Assembly: GCF_001425005.1 (NCBI RefSeq)
Contig: NZ_LMDB01000038.1
Coordinates: forward strand, 314,722 to 378,721
Reading direction: 5' to 3'
DNA length: 64,000 bases
From: Duganella sp. Root336D2
GTDB taxonomy: Bacteria; Pseudomonadota; Gammaproteobacteria; Burkholderiales; Burkholderiaceae_D
A program made the translations under genes and the position numbers. The first letter of the stretch is position 1, and each line of letters begins with the position of its first letter. Shown piece by piece: positions 8,547 to 17,457 of the stretch. Under the pieces are notes generated by a model. That model searched no databases and was not told where the DNA came from. It saw only the letters and a list, made by a program, of their open reading frames with translations.

Positions 8547-10135
8547 GCTGCCTCGCGGTCGAAATGGGCTTGCCAGCGCGTGCACAGCGCCGCCACGCTT
8601 TCCGCAGCGGGCCAGCGCGCACCGTAGGCGGCGTTCAGCCACAGCGTGGTGGCCTGGTCGGCCAGCGCCAGGCTGGCGCTATCGAGTGCGCCGGCGGCGT
8701 GGGCGCTGCGCGCTTGCGCCAGGCACTCGCCTTCCGTTGCCCCATGGTGCAGCTTGAGCGACTGGCGGCTGACCAGGCGCGACAGCGTGGCGCGATACAG
8801 CAGCGCCAGCGCAGCGCGCTGCTGGCCTTGCTGCCACAGCGCGCGCACGGCGCCCGCCACATCGGCCGGCAAGCTCTCTTCGCGGATATCGAGGCCGCCC
8901 ACTTCGGTGGCCAGCTTCGGTTCGGCTGCGGCCGCAAAATTGAAGCGCAGCGGCGCGGCATAGCGCCACAGCAGCCAGGCCACCAGGGCGACGGCGCCGG
9001 CGATCAGGGCGACCTTGAGCCCGCCGGCCAGGATCGCGACCATCCAGCGCGGCAGCAGCGGCGGCGACTTCGGTTTTTCCTTTTCTTTTTCCGCGGCCGG
9101 CGGTACGCGCAGTTCCCATTGCTCGCCGCAGCGATAGCCGCGCAAGTCTTCGTGCGCAAACACCTGGTCGAGTTGGCGGCGCAGCGCGGCCTGTTGCGGC
9201 GACCGGTCAGGCCCGCGGCCGCTGTCCTGCTTGGTGAGCCCTTCGGGCGGCGCGCAGTCGGTGGCCACGGACTTGGCGCCGGCAACCGGCCCGGCCGCCT
9301 GCACCGGCGGCGGCATGCCGAGCAAGGCCATGGCCAGCAGCGGCGCGGCCATCAGCACGGCGGCAGCCTGGCGCGCTGCGGCTGGACGTGCCGGCGGGCG
9401 CAGCTGGCGCAGCACGATTTCGAGGTCCCAGGCTTCCAGCGTGGCGCGGCGGTTCAGGTACAGGGTAAAGGTACAGGCGGTGTAGATCGGGCCGATGATG
9501 GCGCACGCCAGGCACCAGGCGGCGGTGCCCAGCGCGGCCTGCAGCGGGCCCTGGTTGGTCAAGGTGAGCAGGGCGAAAGGATTGGCGGTTTCGCCCGGCA
9601 TGAACAGGCCCAGCAGGGCCAGTACGCCCATCATCAGCACGAATTCGAAGCTGGCACACATGCTGCCGAACATCAGCGCCGCGCCGCCGGTGCCGTTGCG
9701 GGCGATGGTGGCGCGGCGCGCGGTGGCGACCTTGCCGCGCGCCCGCTCCAGCACCCACACCGGCTGGTGCAGGCCGCGTCCGGCCATGAAGGGGCGCCAC
9801 CAGGTCAGCATGCGGAACCAGCCGCCGCCCAGTTCGCGCGGCCAGGCGCGCAAGGCATCGCGCCAGCTGGCCTGTTCGCCGAAGACCTGGCGCGCCAGCA
9901 CGTGCAGCGGCGCGCGCTCGAGCAAGGGGCGCAGCCACCATGGCAGCAGCCAGCCCAGGGCCAGGTCGGGGTTGTACCAGCTGAGCAGGACGGCCAGCGC
10001 CGACAGCGGCAGCCACAGGGCCAGCCAGGCGCGCCAGACGTCGGCGCCGCCGGCGTGCAGCAGGGAGAAACCAAGGTCCAGGCCTTGCGCATTGCTGCGC
10101 GGGCGCAAATCAAGGCGCAGCTTATCGAGTTGCAT
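8543..10135 (-). CDS. DUF4129 multi-pass membrane protein
   Basis: 530 residues starting MQLDKLRLDLRPRSNAQG; a longer frame upstream is inside the SpoIIM gene. The N-terminal half has several membrane segments (around LWLPLSALAVLLSWY, FVLMMGVLALLGLFM, WCLACAIIGPIYTACTFTLYL), followed by a periplasmic linker with KEKEKPK, another membrane helix (VALIAGAVALVAWLLW), and the C-terminal DUF4129 helical domain (LALLYRATLSRLV). DUF4129 is related to transglutaminase-associated membrane proteins; function unknown. It overlaps SpoIIM by 14 bases and DUF4350 by 4. Confidence 0.8.
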   Translation of the reverse strand: MQLDKLRLDLRPRSNAQGLDLGFSLLHAGGADVWRAWLALWLPLSALAVLLSWYNPDLALGWLLPWWLRPLLERAPLHVLARQVFGEQASWRDALRAWPRELGGGWFRMLTWWRPFMAGRGLHQPVWVLERARGKVATARRATIARNGTGGAALMFGSMCASFEFVLMMGVLALLGLFMPGETANPFALLTLTNQGPLQAALGTAAWCLACAIIGPIYTACTFTLYLNRRATLEAWDLEIVLRQLRPPARPAAARQAAAVLMAAPLLAMALLGMPPPVQAAGPVAGAKSVATDCAPPEGLTKQDSGRGPDRSPQQAALRRQLDQVFAHEDLRGYRCGEQWELRVPPAAEKEKEKPKSPPLLPRWMVAILAGGLKVALIAGAVALVAWLLWRYAAPLRFNFAAAAEPKLATEVGGLDIREESLPADVAGAVRALWQQGQQRAALALLYRATLSRLVSRQSLKLHHGATEGECLAQARSAHAAGALDSASLALADQATTLWLNAAYGARWPAAESVAALCTRWQAHFDREAA

Positions 10136-11081
10136 GTACGCCTTTCCCGCGGCCGGCGCAAGCAAAGAACAGGAACACAAGGGCCCAGCAGACGGCGCCG
10201 ACGCTGTATTTGACGGCCGGCGCCAGGCTGCTGGCCGACCAGAAGGCTTCAAAGAAGGCAGCCAGCACGGTGAGCAGGGCGGCGCCCGCCACCACCGGGT
10301 ACATCTGGATGCTGGCTTCCTGCAGCGCGCGGCGGCGGCCCAGGCGTCCTGGCTGCACCAGCGCCAGGCCAAGGCGCACGCCGGCCATGCCGGACAGTAC
10401 CAGGCCGGTCAGTTCAAAGCTGGAATGGGTCACCACGAAGGACCAGAAGTTGGTGCGGGTCGCCGGGTCGAGGCTGAGCCATGCAGCCACCACGCCCATC
10501 TTCATGCCGTTGAACAGTACGCTGAGCAAGGCCGGCACGCCGCCGAAGATGCCGCTGGCGAAAGTGCGGAAACCGATCGAGACATTGTTCCAGATATAGT
10601 GGCCGAACATTTGCAGGTCGCCTTCACTGCCGCCGCGGCCGGTCTTCATGCTGGAGGGCGAATACATCTGGTGCATGCGCGTCAGTTCTTCCGGCGAGGC
10701 GAACATGAAAGCATTGTGCGAGTCGTGCCATACCAGCAGGCCGATGGCGACGGCCGGCCCCAACAGGCAAAGCAGCACCAGCAGCAGCAGCTTCCATTCG
10801 GCGCGCACGCGGCGCGGCAAGTCCGCACGCAGCCACTGCAGCAGCACGGTCGGCCGTTCGGCTGCCACGCCGTACAGCGCGTGATGGCAGCGCGCGACCA
10901 GGCCGTGCAGGTAGGACACCAATTGCGGCGAGTAACCGCGCTGGCCGGCCAGGGCCAGGCACTGGCACAGGCGGCGGTATTGTTCGGGCAGGGCTTCGCG
11001 GCCTTCGGCGCGCTTGGCCAGCAGGGTGTCGATCTCGCTCCACTGCGGAGCGTAGGTCGCTTCAAACTGGGCTTGCTTCAT
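10122..11081 (-). CDS. SpoIIM-family (stage II sporulation protein M-like) membrane protein
   Basis: 319 residues. A helical N-terminal cytosolic part (RRLCQCLALAGQRGYSP) is followed by several membrane segments, with the typical SpoIIM stretches around NNVSIGFRTFASGIFGGVPALL and THSSFELTGLVLSGMAG. In sporulating Firmicutes SpoIIM works with SpoIID/P in septal peptidoglycan removal; non-sporulating proteobacteria carry this homolog only in MoxR clusters, with no known role. Its ATG forms an ATGA overlap with the RDD gene upstream. Confidence 0.88.
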   Translation of the reverse strand: MKQAQFEATYAPQWSEIDTLLAKRAEGREALPEQYRRLCQCLALAGQRGYSPQLVSYLHGLVARCHHALYGVAAERPTVLLQWLRADLPRRVRAEWKLLLLVLLCLLGPAVAIGLLVWHDSHNAFMFASPEELTRMHQMYSPSSMKTGRGGSEGDLQMFGHYIWNNVSIGFRTFASGIFGGVPALLSVLFNGMKMGVVAAWLSLDPATRTNFWSFVVTHSSFELTGLVLSGMAGVRLGLALVQPGRLGRRRALQEASIQMYPVVAGAALLTVLAAFFEAFWSASSLAPAVKYSVGAVCWALVFLFFACAGRGKGVHATR

Positions 11082-11770
11082 CGGACCAATCCTGCGGCCA
11101 TGCCGCGCAAGCGTTCCAGCGAAGCGTCGCCGTCGCGGCCGGTCAGCGGTTCGGCGATATCGGCCAGTTCCAGCATGCGCGCGTGCGGCAGGCGGCTTTC
11201 GCGTGCAAACAGGTCGGCCAGCGCACGTTGCTGTTCGGGCGTCAGCGGGAAAGGCAGCGGCAGCGGCGCCGCATCGGGTACCTCAACGCGCCTGGACACC
11301 TTGTCACGGTACACCACCTGGGTGCCGGCCACGATATCGCCCAGGCGGCGGAAATGGCGGTCGCACAGCATGGCCAGCAGGCCGGAGGCATACAGCAGGG
11401 GCAGGAAGTCGGCCACCATCAGCAGGTTGCGCAGCACCGATTCGCGCCAGCGCAGCGGCAGGCCGTCGGCGCGCAGCACCTGCAGGCCGATGATGTGCTT
11501 GCCCAGCGTGCGGCCGCCGGCGTACACCTCGCAGATCACCGGGTAAGCCCAGTAGGCGAGGAAGAACAGGATCGCGGTCACGCCGTTGAACAGTTTTTCG
11601 GAAGGGATGATGGCGCCCAGCAGCCCGATGAGCACGCTGGCGCCAATACTCCAGACTGCGAAATCGATGGCCCATGCGTAAGCGCGCACTACCGGACCGG
11701 CAGGAACAAGCTGCAAACGCACGCCTTCTGGGGTGATCAGGGACAGGCGTCCGTCGAGAAGGTAATTCAT
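11078..11770 (-). CDS. RDD family membrane protein
   Basis: 230 residues. The RDD signature is visible (an RAYAWAIDFAVWSIGASVLIG segment with Arg and two Asp-type positions, then ICEVYAGGRTLGKHIIGLQVL), plus three to four membrane helices. RDD proteins are poorly characterised; some are sodium/proton exchange or sorting factors. It is the first gene of the RDD-SpoIIM-DUF4129-DUF4350-MoxR-DUF58 operon. A weak Shine-Dalgarno lies far upstream of the ATG, so initiation may be inefficient or the start could differ. Confidence 0.87.
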   Translation of the reverse strand: MNYLLDGRLSLITPEGVRLQLVPAGPVVRAYAWAIDFAVWSIGASVLIGLLGAIIPSEKLFNGVTAILFFLAYWAYPVICEVYAGGRTLGKHIIGLQVLRADGLPLRWRESVLRNLLMVADFLPLLYASGLLAMLCDRHFRRLGDIVAGTQVVYRDKVSRRVEVPDAAPLPLPFPLTPEQQRALADLFARESRLPHARMLELADIAEPLTGRDGDASLERLRGMAAGLVR

Positions 11771-11808
11771 GCCATTTATTTAACCATAAAATTTCCTCAA
11801 TGGAAATA

Positions 11809-12594
11809 TCAATGGAAATGTTTTATGCCGGCCGCCTCCTCGACTTGCCGGTATTCGCGTGTCTGGCGCACGTTGCCGATGGCTTGCCAGATGGCTTCGA
11901 CCCGCTGCGGATCGCGCTGGTAGACGCCGCGCCCGACCATCAGGTGCAGGTGGACGGTGGAATATGGCAGTTCGGCCTGCTGGACCTTGCCGACGAAACG
12001 GGGATCTTCGTGTGCCAGCTTGCTCGCTTCCAGTCCCTGCAGGACGGCGACATCGAAGCTGCCCCTGGTCAGCATGCGCAGCGCATCGGCGGCCGACTTC
12101 ACGGTGTCGTGCGGGATATAGCCTTTTTCGCGCAATTGCTGCGCCACCAGGTAGCCGGTCTGCACGATCACGACCTTGCCGGGTGCCAGCAGTTCATGGC
12201 CGTCCCAGCTGCCATTGCCCCCGACGCGCAGGAATACCAGGGCGGCATCTTCGAATAATGCCCGGCCCGGATCTTCGCGCCCGTCGGGTAATTGGGGAAT
12301 GCGTGACCAGGCGCGGCGGTCAATTGCATCCGCTGCACCAACTACGGCATCCACCTGGCCAAGTTTTAATTCATTTAAGCAACGCTTCCAGGGTTTCGGT
12401 GAATAAATAAATTGTTCATTAAGGAGTAATTCAACTCGCTTTAATAATTCGAAATTAAGGCCTTTTCCGTCCGGCGTGCTCCATGGCCGCTGGTCGACGT
12501 CTTCAAAGCACAGGCGCAGCGGCGGCTCTTTCGCGGCATGGGCAGCCATGCCGCTCAACAGTGCCAGCAGCACGCAGAGGCTTTTGTAGCTCAT
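11809..12594 (-). CDS. Periplasmic solute-binding protein (SBP_bac_3 type)
   Basis: 261 residues with a clear Sec signal (ALLSGMAAHA, cleavage near residue 20). The mature part has the family 3 binding-protein layout: RLCFEDVDQRPWSTPDGKGLNFELLKRV, LGQVDAVVGAADAIDRR, and a hinge-type segment RGSFDVAVLQGLEASKLA. No permease or ATPase gene is nearby, so it is either an orphan receptor or a sensor-like protein. Ligand cannot be told from the sequence; amino acids or related small molecules are the usual choice. It is divergent from the TonB receptor. Confidence 0.75.
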   Translation of the reverse strand: MSYKSLCVLLALLSGMAAHAAKEPPLRLCFEDVDQRPWSTPDGKGLNFELLKRVELLLNEQFIYSPKPWKRCLNELKLGQVDAVVGAADAIDRRAWSRIPQLPDGREDPGRALFEDAALVFLRVGGNGSWDGHELLAPGKVVIVQTGYLVAQQLREKGYIPHDTVKSAADALRMLTRGSFDVAVLQGLEASKLAHEDPRFVGKVQQAELPYSTVHLHLMVGRGVYQRDPQRVEAIWQAIGNVRQTREYRQVEEAAGIKHFH

Positions 12595-12757
12595 GGCACA
12601 AAGATTATCACGGTGTTTTTATGTTCCGGGCAACTTCATAAAAAAGATCCATACATGTTGTATTTGCGCATGTATAACTGGAAATAATAGACGGATGAAA
12701 ATGTTGCATATAAATTCTCCCTAGTTTTTTTAAAATCTGTATGGAAGAGAGAAATAC

Positions 12758-15364
12758 ATGAATAAACATTTTCCGATTGCAGCATTAATGTTGTCTGCCA
12801 GCCCGTTTGTGCTGCTGGGCCAAGCCCATGCACAGGCACAGGATGCTGCCCCTGTCCAGGCGCAGCAGGCTGCCGACACCACCACCGACGACATCCAGAA
12901 GGTGGTCATCGTTTCGACCGGTAGCCGCGGTTCGCAACGCACCATGGTCGATACCCCGGTACCGGTTGACGTGCTGAGCTCGCGCGAGCTGACCAAGACC
13001 GGCCAGGCCACGCTCGACAAGTCGATGCAGTTCCGCGTCCCGTCCTTCAATACCGTGCAGACTCCGGTCAACGATGCGACCTCGCTGCTGGACCCGTACG
13101 AGATCCGCAATATGGGCCCAAGCCGCGTGCTGATCCTGATTAACGGCAAGCGCAAGAACATGAGCTCGCTGGTCTACACCCAGACCTCGCCCGGCCGCGG
13201 CGAATCCGGTTCCGACATTTCCGCCATCCCGGCCGACGCGATCAAGCGCATCGAAGTGCTGCGCGACGGCGCTTCGGCGCAGTATGGCTCCGACGCGATT
13301 GCCGGCGTGGTCAACATCATCCTGAAGGACAATGCCGAAGGCGGCTCCGTGACGGCGCGTGCCGGCATCACCCACGAGCACGACGGCGGCATGGGCGGCC
13401 TGAGCCTCAACCAGGGCTTCGCCCTGGGCGGCGACCGCGGCTTCTTCAACTACACCATCGATGCCTCGCGCGTGAACCTGGCCAGCCGCTCCGGCGCGGT
13501 CAGCGCCGTTGGGGAAGCGGGCGACTTCGGCGCCCCGCTGTCGGAGGTGCAGGCCTTCCTGTCCAAGTATCCTGATGCGCGCAACGTCAACGGCTCGCCG
13601 AAGACCAAGGCTTTCAAAGGCCTGTTCAACACCCGCTACGATATCGGCGATGGCGTCGCCATCTACGGCAATGCTGCCTACGTACGCAAGAAAATCAATT
13701 CCTTTGCCAACTACCGAACCCCGTACTGGCGCCCGACCGATTACGGCCTGCTGCATCCGGCCGGTTCGGTGTATGAAGGCTACCAGCCAACCTTCGACGG
13801 CACGCTGGACGACTACAACGCTACCGCGGGCGTGAAGCTGGACCTGGCTGGCTGGAACACCGATTTCAGCCTGACCTATGGCGGCAACGAGCAGAAATAC
13901 AATGTGAATAATTCCGTCAACCGCAGTATGGAGGATGACGTACTGAAAGGAATCAGCACGGTCCGTTCGCCGACCAGTTTCTACGCAGGCGGCGTGAAGT
14001 TCGAGCATTTTGTCTTCAACGGCGATATCTCCAGGCAGCTGAGCGATACCGTCAACTTCTACGCCGGTACCGAACTGCGCCACGAGAAGTTTGAAACAAA
14101 ACCGGGCGACGTGGCTTCCTACCAGGGCACCGGCGCCGACTCCTTTGCCGGCAACGACCCACGCAATTCCTTCCCGACCTCGCGCTCTAACTACGGCGTG
14201 TACGCCGGCGCCACCTGGGATATCAGCAAGGAATGGCTGGTCGACGGTACCGGCCGCTGGGAGAAGTACACCGACTTCGGCTCCGCCTTCGTATGGAAGC
14301 TGTCGACCCGCTTCAAGGCCAACGACTGGGTGACCCTGCGTGCTTCCGCATCGAAGGGCTTCCGCGCGCCATCGCTGGCGCAGATCTACACCCAGAAAGC
14401 GCAGTACTCCTTCGTAGCCGGCGGCGGCATCCAGGTTTCCGGCCTGGTGAACAATGTGTCGGCGGCAGCCGCTGCCCTGGAAGTGCCTAAGCTGCATGCC
14501 GAGAAGTCGGACAACATCACCCTGGGCCTGGGCCTGAAGCCGGACGACAACACCAGCATCACCCTGGACTACTACCGCATCAAGGTCAAGGACCGCATCG
14601 TGCTGGGCAAGGAAATCGGCCCGGTCTGCCACCACGACGATAGCCTGACGCCAGCCGAAGACCAGTTGCAGTACGATGCCTGCTTTGCGAAGAGCAAGCT
14701 GGACCAGGAACTGGCCAAGGCAGGCATTGTTTCGGTGAGCTTCTTCATCAACGCACTGACTACCCGCACCGAAGGCCTGGACTACGTGCTGTCGCGTAAG
14801 AACATCCCGCTGGCGGACGGCAAGCTGACCCTGAACCTGTCCGGTAACTATACCCACAGGAACGAGCGCGACGGTGCGGTGCGCAATCCTAAGCTGGTGG
14901 CCGACGCCAACCAATCCGTGATGGATGCAACCCAGGAAGCGCTGATGTTCACTTCGCGTCCGAAGTTCAAGACCATCCTTGGCGCCGACTGGGACTACAA
15001 GAAGCTGAACCTGTCGCTCAACAACACCGTGTTCGGCCCGACCCACTTCCGCCAGGCCGGCCTGGACAGCAACCTGGAGACCAAGTTCAAGACCAAGAAC
15101 GTCACCGACTTCGCGCTCAACTACAACCTGATGCCGAATGTGACCGTGTCGTTCAACGTCAACAACGTGTTCAACACCACGCCTGAGTGGGAGTTCCGCG
15201 CCCTGAACGCCGAAGGCCAGAAGAAGATTGATGATCCTAACGCGCGAGCCATCCAGCGCAACCTGATCACCTTTAACGGCCGCTACGACATGGTGACCTA
15301 CGATGGCTCGCATTTCAGCCAGCTGGGCCGCACCTACGCAGCGTCGCTGAACTACCGCTTCTAA
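12758..15364 (+). CDS. TonB-dependent outer-membrane receptor
   Basis: 868 residues. Signal peptide about residues 1-27 (ending AHAQA), then a plug domain (VSTGSRGSQRTMVDTPVPVDVLSS to AGVVNIILKD, including LINGKRKNMSS and IEVLRDGASAQYGSDAIAG) and a 22-strand barrel ending in the expected aromatic, LNYRF. A TonB-box-like QKVVIV precedes the plug. Such receptors import siderophores, vitamin B12, sugars or other large ligands using TonB energy; nothing here fixes the substrate. GGAAGAGAG lies seven bases before the ATG. A rho-independent terminator follows. Confidence 0.93.
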   Translation: MNKHFPIAALMLSASPFVLLGQAHAQAQDAAPVQAQQAADTTTDDIQKVVIVSTGSRGSQRTMVDTPVPVDVLSSRELTKTGQATLDKSMQFRVPSFNTVQTPVNDATSLLDPYEIRNMGPSRVLILINGKRKNMSSLVYTQTSPGRGESGSDISAIPADAIKRIEVLRDGASAQYGSDAIAGVVNIILKDNAEGGSVTARAGITHEHDGGMGGLSLNQGFALGGDRGFFNYTIDASRVNLASRSGAVSAVGEAGDFGAPLSEVQAFLSKYPDARNVNGSPKTKAFKGLFNTRYDIGDGVAIYGNAAYVRKKINSFANYRTPYWRPTDYGLLHPAGSVYEGYQPTFDGTLDDYNATAGVKLDLAGWNTDFSLTYGGNEQKYNVNNSVNRSMEDDVLKGISTVRSPTSFYAGGVKFEHFVFNGDISRQLSDTVNFYAGTELRHEKFETKPGDVASYQGTGADSFAGNDPRNSFPTSRSNYGVYAGATWDISKEWLVDGTGRWEKYTDFGSAFVWKLSTRFKANDWVTLRASASKGFRAPSLAQIYTQKAQYSFVAGGGIQVSGLVNNVSAAAAALEVPKLHAEKSDNITLGLGLKPDDNTSITLDYYRIKVKDRIVLGKEIGPVCHHDDSLTPAEDQLQYDACFAKSKLDQELAKAGIVSVSFFINALTTRTEGLDYVLSRKNIPLADGKLTLNLSGNYTHRNERDGAVRNPKLVADANQSVMDATQEALMFTSRPKFKTILGADWDYKKLNLSLNNTVFGPTHFRQAGLDSNLETKFKTKNVTDFALNYNLMPNVTVSFNVNNVFNTTPEWEFRALNAEGQKKIDDPNARAIQRNLITFNGRYDMVTYDGSHFSQLGRTYAASLNYRF

Positions 15365-15384
15365 AGCGCAACCCAGCCGATGCG

Positions 15385-15410
15385 AAAACCGCCCTTTGGG
15401 GCGGTTTTTT
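15385..15410 (+). terminator. Rho-independent terminator of the TonB receptor gene
   Basis: AAAACCGCCC, a TTT loop and GGGGCGGTTTTTT form a stable stem with a U-tract 20 bases after the receptor stop codon. Confidence 0.9.
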
Positions 15411-15446
15411 ATTGTAAAGTGGGTAATCAACCGGTGAGGGGAGACT

Positions 15447-16370
15447 ATGCTCTCGATGCGGCGGGCAATCACAAGTGGTGCGCAGCACGTAAGGCCCGTT
15501 ATTGACGATGCAGTGCTTGCCCGTTACGTCGAAATCGGCCTGGCGGTGCGCGAAGCGTTCCGCCTGCCGCAGCTGCGCGAGGCCTTCATTGCGCGCCTCA
15601 AGCCCCACCGGCGCCTGATTGCCGGCTGCGTGCCGGCTGGCATCCAGCAGCACGGCATGCTGCCGGAGCGCGTTCCTTCCCATAGCCTGGCCGAGATCTC
15701 CGACGCGGACCTGGCGCAATGGCTGGTCGATGACGGACGCCTGATCTATGGCGAATTCACGCAGCAGGAACTGGACAATTATTTCGAAGCGGTGGCGCCA
15801 TGGCTGCCTTTGCACGGCCACTTCATCGATTTGGGCAGCGGTCTTGGCAAGGTCGTCATGAGCGCGGCACTGGCCTTGCCCGGCATGCGCTGCACCGGGG
15901 TTGAGCTGCTCGGATACCGCAACGATATGGCGCAGGTGCGGTTGGCGCAGATGCTGGCGGTCGGGGTGTCCGAAGATCCCGCCGCGGCGGCCAGGGTTGC
16001 TGCCCGCGTGCGTCTGCTGCACCAGGACATGTTTGAAGCGGACGTCTCCGAAGCGAGCATGGTTTATATCTACAGCACCTGTTTCGCGCCGATGATGGAC
16101 CGGCTGGCCGATAAGCTGGCAGGGGAACTGCCGGAGGGCGCCCTGGTCACAACGGTCACCTTCCCCATGCTGAACCCGGCTTTCGAGCTGGTAAAGCAAT
16201 TCGCGCCGCCCAGCGTGGCATGGACCACGGTGTACCTGTATCGCCGTCGCAGTGCGCTGGAGGGCGCGGCGCCTGCGCCAGCCAACTACCTTTACGAACA
16301 GGATGGCGCTGCATGGGAATATGCTGTGCGGGCCGCATTTGCCGCTTATGATTCGGCAAATGGAGGCTGA
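15447..16370 (+). CDS. DOT1-like class I SAM-dependent methyltransferase
   Basis: 307 residues. SAM-binding motif I reads HFIDLGSGLGKVVMSAAL (central domain), followed by the acidic motif II in CTGVELLGYRNDMAQ and a later motif HQDMFEADVSEASMVYIYSTCFA. A preceding YGEFTQQELDNYF segment matches the DOT1-like family, where YGE precedes the core. The first ~110 residues are helical and unassigned. Bacterial DOT1-like enzymes have few known substrates. The downstream GNAT gene starts two bases after the stop and is probably co-transcribed. Family call firm, substrate unknown. Confidence 0.75.
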   Translation: MLSMRRAITSGAQHVRPVIDDAVLARYVEIGLAVREAFRLPQLREAFIARLKPHRRLIAGCVPAGIQQHGMLPERVPSHSLAEISDADLAQWLVDDGRLIYGEFTQQELDNYFEAVAPWLPLHGHFIDLGSGLGKVVMSAALALPGMRCTGVELLGYRNDMAQVRLAQMLAVGVSEDPAAAARVAARVRLLHQDMFEADVSEASMVYIYSTCFAPMMDRLADKLAGELPEGALVTTVTFPMLNPAFELVKQFAPPSVAWTTVYLYRRRSALEGAAPAPANYLYEQDGAAWEYAVRAAFAAYDSANGG

Positions 16371-16371
16371 T

Positions 16372-17208
16372 ATGGACATTCGTGCCATGACCCTGCCCGA
16401 GCTCGATATGGTGCTCGATTGGGCCGCGGCGGAGGGCTGGAATCCTGGACTGCAGGATGCCGCCAGTTTTTATGCGGCCGACCCGGACGGCTTCCTGCTG
16501 GGCACTGTGGATGGCGAAGCGGTGGCCAGCATCTTCGCGGTGCGCTTCGGCGCCGCGTTCGGTTTCATCGGTGGCTATATCGTGCGGCCTGAATATCGCA
16601 GCAAGGGTTACGGCATGGCGATCTGGCACGCCGGCATGGCGCGGCTGGCAGGGCGCAACGTGGGGCTGGATGGCGTACCGGCCCAGCAGGCCAACTACGC
16701 GCGCTCCGGCTTCAAGCTGGCGCACCGCAATGTGCGCTATGAAGGCCGTGGCAGCGACGTCCCGGCTGCCGACCGCGTGCTGCCGCTCGGCCCGCACGAT
16801 GTGGGCGAAGTGCTGGCATATGACCGCGCTTTCTTCGCCGACGAGCGTGAGCAATTCATGCGCTGCTGGTTGCAGCAGGCAGGCAGCGTCGCCTTCGGTG
16901 TACGCGATACGGATGGCACGCTGCTTGGCTACGCGGTGCTGCGCCCGTGCCGCGCGGGTTTCAAGATTGGCCCGCTGTGCGCGGAATCGCCGCAAGTGGC
17001 CGAGGAATTGATGCTGGCCGTATGTGGCCGTGTGCCGGCCGGTGAACCGGTTTTCCTCGACGTGCCCGAGCCGAATGCCGCCGCCGTGGCGCTGGCTGAA
17101 CGGCATGGCATGCATGCCTGCTTCGAAACGGCGCGCATGTACACCGGTGCAGACCCAAGGCTACCGCTGGCGCGGCAGTACGGCATCACAACTTTTGAAC
17201 TGGGCTGA
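16372..17208 (+). CDS. GNAT N-acetyltransferase, two-domain type
   Basis: 278 residues. The first GNAT domain has the acetyl-CoA loop in IVRPEYRSKGYGMAIWHAGMARL, followed by NYARSGFKLAHRNVRYEG. A second, degenerate GNAT-like half occupies the C-terminus (LGPHDVGEVLAYDRAFFADER... GYAVLRPCRAGFKIGPL). The ATG at 16372 follows GGAGG with five bases spacing; a second in-frame ATG at 16360 is less well placed. It is coupled to the methyltransferase gene upstream. Substrate unknown. Confidence 0.85.
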   Translation: MDIRAMTLPELDMVLDWAAAEGWNPGLQDAASFYAADPDGFLLGTVDGEAVASIFAVRFGAAFGFIGGYIVRPEYRSKGYGMAIWHAGMARLAGRNVGLDGVPAQQANYARSGFKLAHRNVRYEGRGSDVPAADRVLPLGPHDVGEVLAYDRAFFADEREQFMRCWLQQAGSVAFGVRDTDGTLLGYAVLRPCRAGFKIGPLCAESPQVAEELMLAVCGRVPAGEPVFLDVPEPNAAAVALAERHGMHACFETARMYTGADPRLPLARQYGITTFELG

Positions 17209-17243
17209 GCAGTATTGCGCGACCCTGACGCGGCGTCAGCCTT

Positions 17244-17375
17244 GAGGATGGCGGCATAGCAGCAGGAAGCGGGGCATCCTCGCGCGACGGTCCGCGCTTC
17301 CGCGCCAGCTTCGGCAATATCCACCCCGACCTCGCGCCTTTCATGGTCGAAGCCGTCAGCATCTACGCCGCGTAA
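17244..17375 (+). pseudogene. Possible C-terminal remnant of a PLP-dependent aminotransferase-like gene
   Basis: A 43-codon open stretch without a start ends RFRASFGNIHPDLAPFMVEA-VSIYAA then TAA. That resembles the last residues of some aminotransferases, where R-x-S-F-G-N leads to the C-terminal helix. No start codon or upstream domain is present between 17209 and 17457. Too short for a firm call; it could also be chance coding-like sequence. Confidence 0.3.
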
Positions 17376-17457
17376 GCACTTCACTTGCCCCAGCGCAAAA
17401 CGCGCCGCCCCTCGTGGCGCTACTCTCCCTTTTACGCCAATCCATCGGGGAGTGACC

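Noticed and set aside
8564..10213. A 549-residue plus-strand frame over the DUF4129 gene
   Set aside because: Sequence is low-complexity Gln/Arg/Ala-rich with no domain; the minus-strand gene has membrane helices and operon overlaps.
12785..15472. An 895-residue open frame on the minus strand antisense to the TonB receptor
   Set aside because: It mirrors the strongly supported receptor gene in every segment, lacks family motifs, and arises from high-GC codon bias on the opposite strand.
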